Position numbers and translations under genes: made by a program. 64,000 nucleotides of DNA from Pseudobacteroides sp. (GTDB lineage: Bacteria; Bacillota; Clostridia; Acetivibrionales; DSM-2933), in contig NZ_DATCTU010000032.1 in NCBI RefSeq assembly GCF_036567765.1, positions 124,001 to 188,000 on the forward strand, written 5' to 3'. The notes beneath the pieces were generated by a model. The model did not search any database, was not told the origin of the DNA, and saw nothing but the letters and a program-made list of their open reading frames with translations. Shown here piece by piece: positions 27,019 through 35,683 of this stretch (its first letter is position 1; every line of letters starts with the position of its first letter).

Positions 27019-28902
27019 ATGTCTAAAAAGATATTTTTACTGGCAGCTATAATATATCTAATGTCTTTCTTCCAAGGGAATGTTTATTCAAGTGGTAATG
27101 AAATAGGCCTTAAAATTGATAACGAGTTAATTGTGTTTAACGAGAATATGGGTTATCCTTTCATTGACTCAGCTTATAGGACTCAGGTTCCGTTCAGAAT
27201 AGCATTGGAGAAGTTTGGTGCATCGGTTTCGTGGTCAAACAACACTGCTTCAGCACAAAAAGGGTATATAAAGGTTGATGTTCCGATTGGGAAGCCCTAT
27301 ATCTTAAAGAATGGAGTTAAAATCCCAACCGATACAACAGCATTGGTCAAAAATGGAAGGGCTTATCTACCTATAAGACCTGTCCTTGAGGCCTTAAATG
27401 CAAGAGTTATATGGAATGAAGCTGAAAAGCTTATTGAGGTTGTAAAAGTAAAGCCCAGACCTAAATCTGATATTTCCCAAGAGGATATGACAAAACCCGA
27501 TTATATTGTTTCATCAGAGTCAGAGTTGAGAAACGCTTTAAAATCCAAGGCTAAGATAAAGCTAAAGAATAACATAGACGTAAGCAGTACTCTTGAAGTA
27601 AGAAACCCAACTGTTATTGACGGAGCAGGCTATATTATAGGCGGTAAAAACAAAAACCAGATATTCAAGGTGTATATAGCTGATTTTACGCTTCAGAACA
27701 TAACCCTGAAGGACGGGAAAAATACTTTAAAAACAGGGCATTTCAGTGATCAATGCGGTGCAGCTGTTATGATGACAGGTAAAAAAGGTAAAGAGAGTGT
27801 TGGAGAATTTAAGGCGGTAAATGTAAACTTTATAAACAATGAATGTGCCAGCAGCAGCAATCTTGGGGATATTCGCGGAGGGGCTGTATATTTGTTTTCT
27901 GTTCCATATGCATACTTCTCGAATTGTCGTTTTATCGGAAACAAAGCTTCAAATGGCGGTGCTATTGGAGGGCTTGGCAGTAGCATGAAAGTTGTTAATT
28001 GTGATTTTATTGCAAATAAAGCAACGGGGAACATAGGCGGGCAAAACGGAAGCGGGGGAGCAATCTCACTCGATGGCCTTGACCAAAACGGGAAAACTGC
28101 GTTCTTTGATGTAATAGGGTCAAATTTTACAGGCAATTCAGGAGACAGACTTGGAGGGGCCATTTTTTATGTGTTTCACAAACCGGGGGATGAAGGCTAC
28201 CACAAGAGGAGTACAGCTTCCATAGTTAATTCAACCTTTGAATTTAACGAGCTTTTAAGTAAGGAAGAGGGCCAGGGCGGTGCAATTTATGCTCAGGAGG
28301 GTGACCTTAAAATGGATTCCTGTACATTTGATCAGAATCGCGGCCTTAAGCAGGGAGGAGGTTTGTGGTTTTTATCTTACACAGGCAATCTGGATATCAT
28401 AAACTCGACTTTTTATAAAAACACACTGTCAAGTCCAAACTTAGGAATGGGAGGAGCAATTGCTGTCAATGCCGTTATGTGTAAAATTACAAATTCCACT
28501 TTTGCAGACAATTATGCATGGTTTCATGGGGGAGGAATACAAGCGATTGACAGCAGCAAGGTGAGGCTGACAAACTGTATTCTCTCAAATAACCGTTCTG
28601 AAAGGGACTGGGCTGTGTATAATACTAATATGCAGCTTTCTGACGGAGGGGGTAATATTGAATATGTCAACCCGTCCATAAAAGCAGGTAAAAAAGTGAA
28701 AGATGAAAAGGCAACGGCAGCGGTGCTCAATAAGGACCCCAAGCTGCTTCCTCTTGCGGATTATGGAGGATTCACAAAGACCATGGCGATAGTAAAGGGA
28801 AGCCCTGCCATAAATATAGGTGCAAAAGGCTCTCCAGTAACCGACCAAAGGGGAGTAAAAAGGATAGGGACTGCAGATGCAGGGGCATATGAGTTTGAGT
28901 AG
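27019..28902 (+). CDS. secreted copper-amine-oxidase-N domain + right-handed beta-helix protein
   Basis: About 627 residues from ATG 27019 (AAGGAGGG upstream). Signal peptide 1-24. Residues about 30-145 form a copper amine oxidase N-terminal-like domain (PFRIALEKFGASVSW, AYLPIRPVLEALNARVIW), common in clostridial wall proteins. The rest is a parallel beta-helix with repeated GG.I and NCxF/NSTF turns (GGAVYLF, GGAIGGLG, GGAISLDG). It ends with the choice-of-anchor Q signature SPAINIG...DQRGVKR...DAGAYEFE. Such folds usually bind or cleave polysaccharides, but no lyase residues can be assigned. No dockerin. Confidence 0.85.
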   Translation: MSKKIFLLAAIIYLMSFFQGNVYSSGNEIGLKIDNELIVFNENMGYPFIDSAYRTQVPFRIALEKFGASVSWSNNTASAQKGYIKVDVPIGKPYILKNGVKIPTDTTALVKNGRAYLPIRPVLEALNARVIWNEAEKLIEVVKVKPRPKSDISQEDMTKPDYIVSSESELRNALKSKAKIKLKNNIDVSSTLEVRNPTVIDGAGYIIGGKNKNQIFKVYIADFTLQNITLKDGKNTLKTGHFSDQCGAAVMMTGKKGKESVGEFKAVNVNFINNECASSSNLGDIRGGAVYLFSVPYAYFSNCRFIGNKASNGGAIGGLGSSMKVVNCDFIANKATGNIGGQNGSGGAISLDGLDQNGKTAFFDVIGSNFTGNSGDRLGGAIFYVFHKPGDEGYHKRSTASIVNSTFEFNELLSKEEGQGGAIYAQEGDLKMDSCTFDQNRGLKQGGGLWFLSYTGNLDIINSTFYKNTLSSPNLGMGGAIAVNAVMCKITNSTFADNYAWFHGGGIQAIDSSKVRLTNCILSNNRSERDWAVYNTNMQLSDGGGNIEYVNPSIKAGKKVKDEKATAAVLNKDPKLLPLADYGGFTKTMAIVKGSPAINIGAKGSPVTDQRGVKRIGTADAGAYEFE

Positions 28903-29021
28903 GTTGATAGGAAACTCTTCCCATGGGTTCATACTGGTTACACAAAATTAGAAATGATTAGAGCGATATAGTAATGTTAAATCAAATAGAAAATAATTAA
29001 TTTATATATTGGGAGGTTTAA

Positions 29022-29405
29022 ATGATTAAAAAAATTTTTATGATAACAGCAATAATATTTATTGCATTGGCAGTATTGTTTATCAGCACTAGATATGGGT
29101 GGAAGCTGTTTGGTTTCAATGCTTGTACGAGCCCAGATAGTATATATGTTCAAAAGATTGAGGTGTCGGGAAATAGAGTTGTTTTAAGCGGAGATACTTC
29201 AGCAAGTGCACCAGCATTTGTAGGATATATACATAAACAGTCAGGAGAGAATCTCTATATAGGTTTGAAATATAACCTTGTGTTTGGGTTCGTTAACAGA
29301 GTTGGGCATTTTGATATAGATATAAAATGTGATACATCACAAATCAATAAGGTTTATTTGCGAGATGGGTCATCTGAAAAATTAGTTTGGGAAAAAGGAA
29401 AGTAA
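29022..29405 (+). CDS. small membrane-anchored protein of unknown function
   Basis: 127 residues. A single hydrophobic segment (residues 4-24) is followed by an extracytoplasmic beta-rich domain with SPDSIYVQKIEVSGNRVVL and GYIHKQSGENLYIGL. GGGAGG lies just before ATG 29022. No family recognised. The domain resembles small uncharacterised clostridial surface proteins. It marks the left border of the island of small + strand genes. Confidence 0.65.
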   Translation: MIKKIFMITAIIFIALAVLFISTRYGWKLFGFNACTSPDSIYVQKIEVSGNRVVLSGDTSASAPAFVGYIHKQSGENLYIGLKYNLVFGFVNRVGHFDIDIKCDTSQINKVYLRDGSSEKLVWEKGK

Positions 29406-29424
29406 TATCTAAAGGGTATATTGA

Positions 29425-29593
29425 TTGAGATGTAATGAAGATCTTGTGTGGGAAGTACCTAAGGGGAATTATCCTCAAAGGCCTATATGTAAACATTTTG
29501 TGTTAAAAAAGTGGGATATGATTTACATAATATTTTACATGAATAGATTATACCATGCAAAGATTAAACATTTTACTGCTAACTGGAATAAAG
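29425..29593 (+). pseudogene. internal fragment duplicated from the gene at 33969-34412
   Basis: Codons here encode KCNEDLVWEVPKGNYPQRPI-like sequence (first residue Arg) and continue through KHFVLKKWDM and FYMNRL. They match the middle of the protein at 33969-34412 at about 80% of residues, and the DNA is similarly alike. There is no start region and the similarity ends at about 29590, where the next gene begins. It is therefore a truncated paralogue remnant. Confidence 0.75.
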
Positions 29594-29602
29594 GAGACTT
29601 TT

Positions 29603-29887
29603 ATGGGATTTTTGATTATCGTCATATTTGTTATCGTTAGCATCATGATTTATTTTGTTCAGAAAGTAAATCATGAGAGTGAAATTCGTGAGAAAATTGA
29701 ATTGCTCGGAGGCTTGGTAATAAGTGTAGAAAAAAGGACTTTTTCTACCGGACCATTTATTATGTCAGGAAAAGGCAGGACAATATACAGAATAGAGTAT
29801 CAAGTTTTATATTTGGGTAAAAGAAAACATGACAGCGAGAATCATTGGAACGATTGTACAGAACATGCTGTTTCCGCCGTTTGTTAA
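29603..29887 (+). CDS. small single-pass membrane protein, C-terminus probably altered
   Basis: 94 residues from ATG 29603 (AAGGAG upstream). A membrane helix (residues 2-20) is followed by a basic region with GGLVISVEKRTFSTGPF and GRTIYRIEYQV. Related short proteins of Firmicutes end with a few more residues after the YQV strand. Here, from about codon 70, the sequence lies antisense to a membrane-protein remnant, so the last 25 residues are probably foreign and the gene truncated. Confidence 0.55.
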   Translation: MGFLIIVIFVIVSIMIYFVQKVNHESEIREKIELLGGLVISVEKRTFSTGPFIMSGKGRTIYRIEYQVLYLGKRKHDSENHWNDCTEHAVSAVC

Positions 29888-30160
29888 TAAATATATAGGA
29901 TTAAAATCTGGCTTTGCTTCCGAATTTATGGGATTCCAAAATGTGAATAAGGCGATAGCAAAAGCTGTTATAGTGAAAAAGTTGATTTTGGGAGATACAA
30001 TGTAATTATTTCTGCCTGCAAAGGCTTCCCAGAGCCATACGCCTGAAAGTATAGGGGCTGCTATGTATGAACATGTTATGATACTTATACCGTTTTCAAG
30101 GAAATAGGGAGTGTTCTGGGTAATCGTATAGAATACTGCTAATATTGCAACATTATAATA
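29807..30160 (-). pseudogene. remnant of a multi-pass membrane protein
   Basis: The minus strand has an open frame of about 117 codons without a start codon, ending at the stop 29809-29807. It encodes three hydrophobic stretches, such as NVAILAVFYTITQNTPYFL, IAAPILSGVWLWEAF and FFTITAFAIALFTFW. Residue composition is that of a real integral membrane protein. The N-terminus is missing, and the 3' end overlaps the + strand gene at 29603-29887. I cannot name the family. Confidence 0.45.
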
Positions 30161-30210
30161 TTATAATACTTTGTAGTTGCCAACGATTACCAAGGCATAG
30201 TTATTGAGCG

Positions 30211-30808
30211 GTGTATAATCTATTATCAGCGATATATGAATGGTATAAAATGTATTTGCAAAACAAAAAGGTGTATATAACTAAGAAAGATATGGTGGAT
30301 AAACAAATGAAAATTAATATGGATAAAACAGAGCATGGATTGTATTTGGAAGGCATTGCTTTATTTGTTTCCAAGGATGAAGTAATCCCTAAAAATTCTA
30401 CCCGTATAAAAAGAGAATTATATAAAAGCTTTGAATTTCCAGAAATTAATTCGAAAGAGCATAAAGAATGGGGGATTACTCCAGAAAAGGGAATATTGTT
30501 TTTAAAATTAGAGGATGAACTAAAGATGACAGTAGATAATTTTATCTATAACATTATCAGGGATAAAGCTAAATGTCTGGGGGCTAAATTGGAATTTACA
30601 TGCTTAGATTTGGCAAAGAGACTAAATCAGAACTATGAATATCGGCTGTGTTACACCAGTTTGGATGAACTTAAAAAAACATGATGATGACGGGCCAAAT
30701 GATTCCATTAAACAAGAATTGGAGAAGCTTATTTCAAGGAATAATTATGCAGGAATATATAATGATATAGCTCCTACAATTAGGTTTATTGTGAAAATAG
30801 GAGTATAA
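30211..30808 (+). CDS. unknown island protein, frameshifted in an A7 run
   Basis: The frame encodes a soluble alpha/beta protein with GLYLEGIALFVSKDEVIPK and GITPEKGILFLKLEDELK. It stops at 30684. Removing one A from the A7 run at 30673-30679 continues the protein with LKKHDDDGPNDSIKQELEKL and ends at TAA 30806-30808, five bases before the next gene. The natural product is therefore probably 164-195 residues. The start may be GTG 30211 or ATG 30307 (GGTGG upstream). No family recognised; size and context resemble polymorphic-toxin immunity proteins. Confidence 0.55.
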
Positions 30809-30812
30809 ATAT

Positions 30813-31013
30813 ATGGATATAGAAGTTTTACTTAATAAACTTGCCAAACCGGCACAGAGAGCTATACTAAATGCCGGCATATCAACAATTGAGCAACTTT
30901 CGAAATATAGTGAAAAAGAAGTTTCAGAACTTCATGGAATCGGGAAAAATGCCATGATTATTATCAAGAAAACGTTTTACGAGAATGGATTAACTTTTTC
31001 AAACAAAGATTAG
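30813..31013 (+). CDS. RNA polymerase alpha-CTD-like helix-hairpin-helix protein
   Basis: 66 residues. LLNKLAKPAQRAILNAGIST, LSKYSEKEVSELHGIGKNAM and IIIKKTFYENGL follow the alpha-subunit C-terminal domain fold, with its helix-hairpin-helix (LHGIGKNA). Free-standing versions of this domain are small DNA-binding or adaptor proteins of unknown role. It starts five bases after the restored end of the upstream frame, with AGGAG in that gene's last codons, so the two are likely coupled. Confidence 0.75.
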   Translation: MDIEVLLNKLAKPAQRAILNAGISTIEQLSKYSEKEVSELHGIGKNAMIIIKKTFYENGLTFSNKD

Positions 31014-31346
31014 GGAAAGTGGAGTTAACTCTATATCTTTGTAAATTTTGCATAAGTTTGAAAATCAGAAGCAAGGTTAAGTTTTGCTTGAGGAGATATT
31101 ATGGAAACATATTGCATTAAAATAAATCATGTTAATTGCACTTATACAACAAAGAGAGATATTTGACGGATGATAGATGTGGGATTAAGATAACGGATAA
31201 TGCGAAATTCAAATTGAAAGAAAACTAATTTCAATTTTGAAAGTTAAGTTTATTGGCACTATTTATAAGATACGGGCAAGTTTGATTTTGCGAACTTATT
31301 ACTGGATATTTATATTAAATTACTGAAATATAATGGAGGATTGAAA
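31014..31346. other. intergenic stretch in the island without a convincing gene
   Basis: Only short peptides are encoded, the longest an ATG frame of 21 codons at about 31101-31166. AT-rich. GGAGG at 31334-31338 belongs to the thioesterase gene. It may hold decayed genes, as elsewhere in the island. Confidence 0.35.
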
Positions 31347-31790
31347 ATGTCTCAAGAACATCTTTTGTGGTTAAAAATGTACCTAAAGGAAATATATAAA
31401 GCTTCCATACTTGAAAACTTTCTTGACCTTCAAATACTTGAAGTTGAAGATGGAAAAGTTACATATAATACTAAAATAATAGATATGCATAGTAATTTCT
31501 ATGGGTTTGTACATGGAGGTACTTTGTCTTCAATTTGTGATGTGGCAATGGGAGTTTCCTGCATAACACTTGGAAAGCGGGTAGTAACTATTGATATGAG
31601 TATTAGCTACATAAAAAACGCTCCTACAGGAAGTACGCTTACTGCAGTAGGGGAAGTTATTAGTAATGGTAGGACTATAATGAGAGCGGTAGGGGAAGTA
31701 TATCATGGTCAACAACTTCTTGTAAGGTCTCAAGCATCATATTTTGTAACGGGTGATTTTCGCGAGAATGATTATCCGCAATCTATATAA
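31347..31790 (+). CDS. PaaI-type hotdog-fold thioesterase
   Basis: 147 residues from ATG 31347 (GGAGG seven bases upstream). The signature FVHGGTLSSICDVAMG holds the HGG loop and the catalytic Asp of the PaaI/YigI group. The central strands VVTIDMSISYIKNAPTGSTL and the closing GQQLLVRSQASYFV are typical. Family members hydrolyse aryl- or acyl-CoA thioesters as tetramers. The neighbours do not indicate a pathway. Confidence 0.85.
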   Translation: MSQEHLLWLKMYLKEIYKASILENFLDLQILEVEDGKVTYNTKIIDMHSNFYGFVHGGTLSSICDVAMGVSCITLGKRVVTIDMSISYIKNAPTGSTLTAVGEVISNGRTIMRAVGEVYHGQQLLVRSQASYFVTGDFRENDYPQSI

Positions 31791-32040
31791 AAAGTGTTAT
31801 AGATTTTTACATTTGACGAAGCAAATGATGAACGATTATAGCAGGATTTGCGACAGGCAAATCTAAAAAATCAATCACTTTTCATCCAAATTAAACGCAC
31901 TAATTGTATTTTGGAGAAGATTGCAAAACAGATAGGTATGCCTGAACCTCCTGTAGATAGTGTAATAAAGGCTCTTGTTACAGAAGTTAAAAAGATTGAA
32001 GCCATTAGAATATAAGAATTAAATCATAACGAGGTTGTAT

Positions 32041-32406
32041 ATGAAGTTAAAAGAAAGAGCAAAACAACTAAAGAAGGATATTCCTGCGGTTTTTCTGGCT
32101 CTCAAGAAGAAAGAGACTCCTTGGTATGCAAAGGTATTGGCAATTTTGACAATTATATATGCTTTATCACCAATTGATTTGATACCTGATTTTATTCCTG
32201 TTGTTGGTTATCTTGATGATTTAATAATACTACCTTTAATGGTAGCAGCAACAATAAAATTGGTTCCAAACGATATAATTAACCAATGTCGAATTGAATC
32301 TGAACAGATTTGGAAAGATGGCAAGCCCAAAAAGTGGTATTATGCAACACCTATAGTTCTTATTTGGCTTATAACCATTGCGTTAATAATAAAAGCGTTT
32401 TTATAG
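32041..32406 (+). CDS. YkvA/DUF1232 family membrane protein
   Basis: 121 residues from ATG 32041. The DUF1232 core is IIYALSPIDLIPDFIPVVGY followed by LDDLIILPL, which forms a membrane-inserted helix pair. A further membrane segment lies at residues 100-120. Function unknown; such proteins are widespread in bacteria. Confidence 0.85.
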   Translation: MKLKERAKQLKKDIPAVFLALKKKETPWYAKVLAILTIIYALSPIDLIPDFIPVVGYLDDLIILPLMVAATIKLVPNDIINQCRIESEQIWKDGKPKKWYYATPIVLIWLITIALIIKAFL

Positions 32407-32504
32407 GCTTATAAGTTTGCAATATTTATAAAGTGCGAACTGAAGATTATTTATAAAATGAACGTCAGAGAGTATGCAGGGATGAAATTAAAAATGGAGG
32501 TATT

Positions 32505-33053
32505 ATGAATAAATGGGAACGACTTAAATCGGTGTTTTTATGTGGTGCTTTCATTTGCTACATACTTTTTTTAATTAAATTGTTGCTCTTATCAAGAGTT
32601 TCGCTCTTGGAACTATTTAACAGTCATAGGACATTCACCAGGTCAATCAATATCATTCCGTTTCATAGCATAATGGAATATATTTCTGGTGGCTCTGCGA
32701 ATATAAGAAAATTGGCTTTTAGCAATGTGGTTGGCAATATAGAAATTTTTATTCCCTTTGGCGTATATTTATCACTACTCAAAAAGGATAAAGGAGTAAT
32801 AGCCAATCTATTGTCTATATTCCTAGTGAGTTTATTTGTTGAAGTCATTCAGGCACTTTTTGGCATCGGAACAGCTGACATTGATGACATAATTTTAAAT
32901 TGCTTGGGTGGATTGATTGGCATTTTAGGTTATAAGTTTTTACTATTAATATTACAAGATGAGAAAAAAGTACGTACTGCAATCACAATACTATCTGCTG
33001 TAGGATTACCTGTAATATTGTATCTATTATTTATGGTGAAGTTGAGACTTTGA
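32505..33053 (+). CDS. VanZ-like family membrane protein
   Basis: 182 residues with five membrane segments. The VanZ pattern is visible: an early segment then SINIIPFHSI, NVVGNIEIFIPFGVYL, and VEVIQALFGIGTADIDDIILNCLGG, where the acidic DIDDII motif is the most conserved part. VanZ gives low-level teicoplanin resistance in enterococci; most homologues have unknown roles in the cell envelope. GGAGG precedes ATG 32505. Confidence 0.85.
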   Translation: MNKWERLKSVFLCGAFICYILFLIKLLLLSRVSLLELFNSHRTFTRSINIIPFHSIMEYISGGSANIRKLAFSNVVGNIEIFIPFGVYLSLLKKDKGVIANLLSIFLVSLFVEVIQALFGIGTADIDDIILNCLGGLIGILGYKFLLLILQDEKKVRTAITILSAVGLPVILYLLFMVKLRL

Positions 33054-33105
33054 ATATAGATACGAAGCAAATAACGTATACATAGAATATAAAGGAGATA
33101 GAAGT

Positions 33106-33735
33106 ATGACAGAATTCTGGGAATCAAGCTTTATAGAAAATCAAATGATGTGGGGATTTGAACCTTCAGAATCAGCAATCTTGACAAAGGACTTTTTCAT
33201 TGAAAAGAAAATTAAGGATATATTGATACCTGGAATTGGATATGGTAGAAATGCAAAGGTTTTTATTGATAATGGAATAAATGTAACAGGTATTGAGATT
33301 TCAAAAACAGCAATTGATTTGGCAAGGCAAAATGGGCTTAAAATTAGTATTATTCATGGTTCGGTAACTGATATGCCTTTTGATAATAAACTTTATGACG
33401 GTATATTTTGTTATGCACTTATTCACTTATTGAATAATCATGAGAGAGATAAGCTTATTAAAGATTGTTATAATCAGTTAAAGCCAAACGGATATATGAT
33501 TTTTACTTCTATTTCAAAAGAAGCCCCAATGTATGGAAAAGGCAAACAGCTGGATAAAGACTATTTCGAGATAATGGAAGGGGTAAAAATGTTTTTTTAT
33601 GATTCTGACTCAATAAAACAAGAATTTGGAAAATATGGACTGATAGAATATTCCCAAATTATCGAGCCGCATAAGAATATGAAAAATAAACCTCCATTTA
33701 AATTTATAATGGTAAAATGTCAAAAAGAGATATAA
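33106..33735 (+). CDS. class I SAM-dependent methyltransferase
   Basis: 209 residues. Motif I is LIPGIGYGRNAKVF, motif II VTGIEISKTAIDLA, with the acidic SAM contact at the end of a strand and GSVTDMPF as motif III. LIHLLNNHERDKLIKD and LKPNGYMIFTS follow. The N-terminal MWGFEPSESA resembles the thiopurine/tellurite (TehB-like) group of small-molecule methyltransferases. The substrate cannot be inferred. AAGGAG lies before ATG 33106. Confidence 0.85.
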   Translation: MTEFWESSFIENQMMWGFEPSESAILTKDFFIEKKIKDILIPGIGYGRNAKVFIDNGINVTGIEISKTAIDLARQNGLKISIIHGSVTDMPFDNKLYDGIFCYALIHLLNNHERDKLIKDCYNQLKPNGYMIFTSISKEAPMYGKGKQLDKDYFEIMEGVKMFFYDSDSIKQEFGKYGLIEYSQIIEPHKNMKNKPPFKFIMVKCQKEI

Positions 33736-33968
33736 CTATAACCACATAAAAAATCAGAAAAAGTTAATTGTCAATTGATAAAGCGTATATGTAACCTATT
33801 CATCAAGACCTTAGTGTTTCTATAAAGCTACTATAAGCCAGATGTTTGGTAAAAATTCCAAGAAGAATAAGGTATCATTAACCCGACAGCTTTAAGGTAT
33901 TATGTACTAAACATATAAAAAATGAAAAGATGGAAAGCAAAATATTTACAAATAGTCAGGAGTTTAAA

Positions 33969-34412
33969 ATGGATTATGATAAGATAAAGCTAATGAGCCA
34001 GGATGATAGAGATAGAATTTTAAAGTCGGAATTGAACGAAGATAAAATAATGTTCATAAACAAATATGGGCTAAAATGTAATGAAGACATTGTTTGGGAA
34101 GTGCCTAAGGGGAATTATCCTCAACGACCTATATGTAAACATTTCTTGTTGAAAAAGTGGGATTTAATTCAGACTATATTTTATATGAATAGATTATGTT
34201 ATGCGAAGATTAAATACTTTACTACCAATTGGAATGAGTTTGTATCATGTAAACATGATTGGAGGCAGGGATTTATAGAATGCCCATTATGGGATATGGA
34301 ATTTATTAAGCATAGTGAAACAGGTAATGTAGTTGACTTGAGATGGCTTAGGGGGATAACAGATATAAATGTTTTCAGGCAATGGTGTGAGGAGTTTACA
34401 GGGGTAGAATGA
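33969..34412 (+). CDS. unknown soluble island protein (source of the fragment at 29425)
   Basis: 148 residues. ATG 33969 is preferred over ATG 33930 because CAGGAG lies at correct spacing. Notable segments are NEDIVWEVPKGNYPQRPICK, FYMNRLCYAKIKYFTTNW, a C-x-H-D-W motif (SCKHDW) and a Cys-Pro-Leu-Trp-Asp stretch. No known family. The partial second copy 4.5 kb upstream shows the gene has been duplicated within the island, as immunity genes often are. Confidence 0.65.
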   Translation: MDYDKIKLMSQDDRDRILKSELNEDKIMFINKYGLKCNEDIVWEVPKGNYPQRPICKHFLLKKWDLIQTIFYMNRLCYAKIKYFTTNWNEFVSCKHDWRQGFIECPLWDMEFIKHSETGNVVDLRWLRGITDINVFRQWCEEFTGVE

Positions 34413-34470
34413 TTGCAGGGTGAGCTGTGTCAAAAAAACAATAAATTGAAGATTGTGTCACAAGATATAT

Positions 34471-34804
34471 AACTTTTGGTATTGGAGCCACGGAAGTTGA
34501 TTTAGGGAAAGGTATTGAAATAGATTTTGGCAGAAGAATATATCCAACTACATATGCAACTGCATCAATAAGAAAAGCCAATGTTGAAAATGGTACAGAT
34601 AATGGGCATGTAGAAATGAAAGTGAAAATAAAAGGTAATAAGTTAATATTTTTACCTGATTATGATGAAATGAAATCATTTAACGAAGTAATTGAAGCAG
34701 GACAAAAGTATGAGCTAACTATCGGAGAAGGTCAGTATAGCGATGATGTAGGAAATATTAATAATGAGTTAGTTCTTGAATTTATTGCAAAGAATCGCTT
34801 ATAG
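34471..34804 (+). pseudogene. fragment of an Ig-like (SbsA-type) surface domain
   Basis: The frame is open from a stop at 34468-34470 to TAA 34804 but has no start codon before ATG 34616. It encodes beta-rich sequence: TFGIGATEVDLGKGIEIDFG, a NGHVEMKVKIKGNKLIF strand and YELTIGEGQYSDDVGN. This resembles bacterial Ig-like domains of surface proteins with GI.I.F and LTI..G..D..GN patterns. With no signal peptide or anchor, it is most likely a leftover internal piece. Confidence 0.5.
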
Positions 34805-34850
34805 ATAAGATACTCCAAAAGAGAAAAAAGTGTAGATACGTTGGTGATAG

Positions 34851-35024
34851 ATTTTTGGGTATGATGAAGCCTATTTCATACTTTATTCTGATATTAAGAT
34901 AAAGTTTTTCTTTGATTCAAATAAATATATGGAATCAGATGATACTACAGAAGCTAGACAGTGCTTTGGCTATATAAAAGAACTGTTGAAAAATGCAGGA
35001 TGGTTAACATTTGATATTGGATGA
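34851..35024 (+). pseudogene. C-terminal gene remnant (57 codons)
   Basis: An open frame without a start codon encodes YDEAYFILYSDIKIKFFF, then a helix with DDTTEARQCFGYIKELLKNAG, and ends FDIG at TGA 35022-35024. Composition is protein-like but no family is recognisable. Confidence 0.35.
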
Positions 35025-35100
35025 GATTATGGGAATACTTCTTGAGTTAGGGAACTTGTTTTTTATATGTTATAGATTAAGTTTATAGGAGAATTAAGTC

Positions 35101-35463
35101 ATGAACCAAAAAATAAATTTATATCTTGATGATTTGCGTGATTGTCCAGATGGATTTGTTATAGCTAGAACGGTAGAAGAGGCAATATATTATCTCGAAA
35201 GTTTTCAGATTGGTATACTCTCCCTTGACCATGATTTAGGCATTGATAAACAAGGAAACTTGTTTCCGACGGGCTATGATTTAGTCAAATATATCTGTGA
35301 AAAAGGTTTAAAACCAGAGAAGATATATATTCACACTGATAATTCAGTAGGTAGAGAAAATATGTATAATACTTTGCTGGGAGCACAAAGAAGAGGTTTT
35401 ATAGATAAGGATATAGAAATTTACCCCTATCCTATAGTGCCCAATAAATACTCTGAAGGATAA
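35101..35463 (+). CDS. stand-alone receiver-like protein (cyclic-phosphate-processing receiver type)
   Basis: 120 residues. NLYLDDLRDCPDGFVIARTV and LSLDHDLG, then PTGYDLVKYI and IYIHTDNSVGRENMY, match the short receiver-like family linked in comparative studies to RNA repair and cyclic-phosphate processing (cREC). The Asp pair in LDDLR and the Asp in SLDHD correspond to the acidic pocket of receivers. It is alone here, with no kinase or ligase nearby. AGGAG precedes ATG 35101. Confidence 0.7.
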   Translation: MNQKINLYLDDLRDCPDGFVIARTVEEAIYYLESFQIGILSLDHDLGIDKQGNLFPTGYDLVKYICEKGLKPEKIYIHTDNSVGRENMYNTLLGAQRRGFIDKDIEIYPYPIVPNKYSEG

Positions 35464-35484
35464 ATAGCACTTTTTGGTAGGAGT

Positions 35485-35682
35485 GTGCTGGCAGGCTCAG
35501 GAAAGGAAAAACGAGTGGATAGTAATTTAATAGAATTACAGAAATTGATTTGTGCAAGATACAATTCGAATTTTGTTCAAGCAAAAAGTGATTTTAAAGT
35601 CGGTATTTCTAAAAATTTACAGGTAACACCGCAAAAGCCCTTTACTATTTGCGAATATTACAAAATAACGAGGATGCAATAA
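35485..35682 (+). pseudogene. truncated Imm33/DUF2185-like immunity protein
   Basis: The part from about residue 12 reads DSNLIELQKLICARYNSNFV and then FKVGISKNLQ. From memory this closely resembles the N-terminus of Imm33-like / DUF2185 proteins, which normally continue for about 60 more residues. After about residue 46 the sequence changes character and stops at 35682, one base before the HAD gene. I infer an N-terminal fragment fused to unrelated DNA. Confidence 0.45.
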
Positions 35683-35683
35683 A

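Noticed and set aside
31864..32015. Short + frame resembling the C-terminus of an opine-dehydrogenase-like protein (ends QIGMPEPPVDSVIKAL...)
   Set aside because: Only about 50 codons without a start; similarity is from memory and too weak to list as a feature.
33736..33968. Open stretch with a basic tail (GKNSKKNKVSLTRQL) before the gene at 33969
   Set aside because: Interrupted by stop codons and only about 20 residues long; not enough to support a gene.
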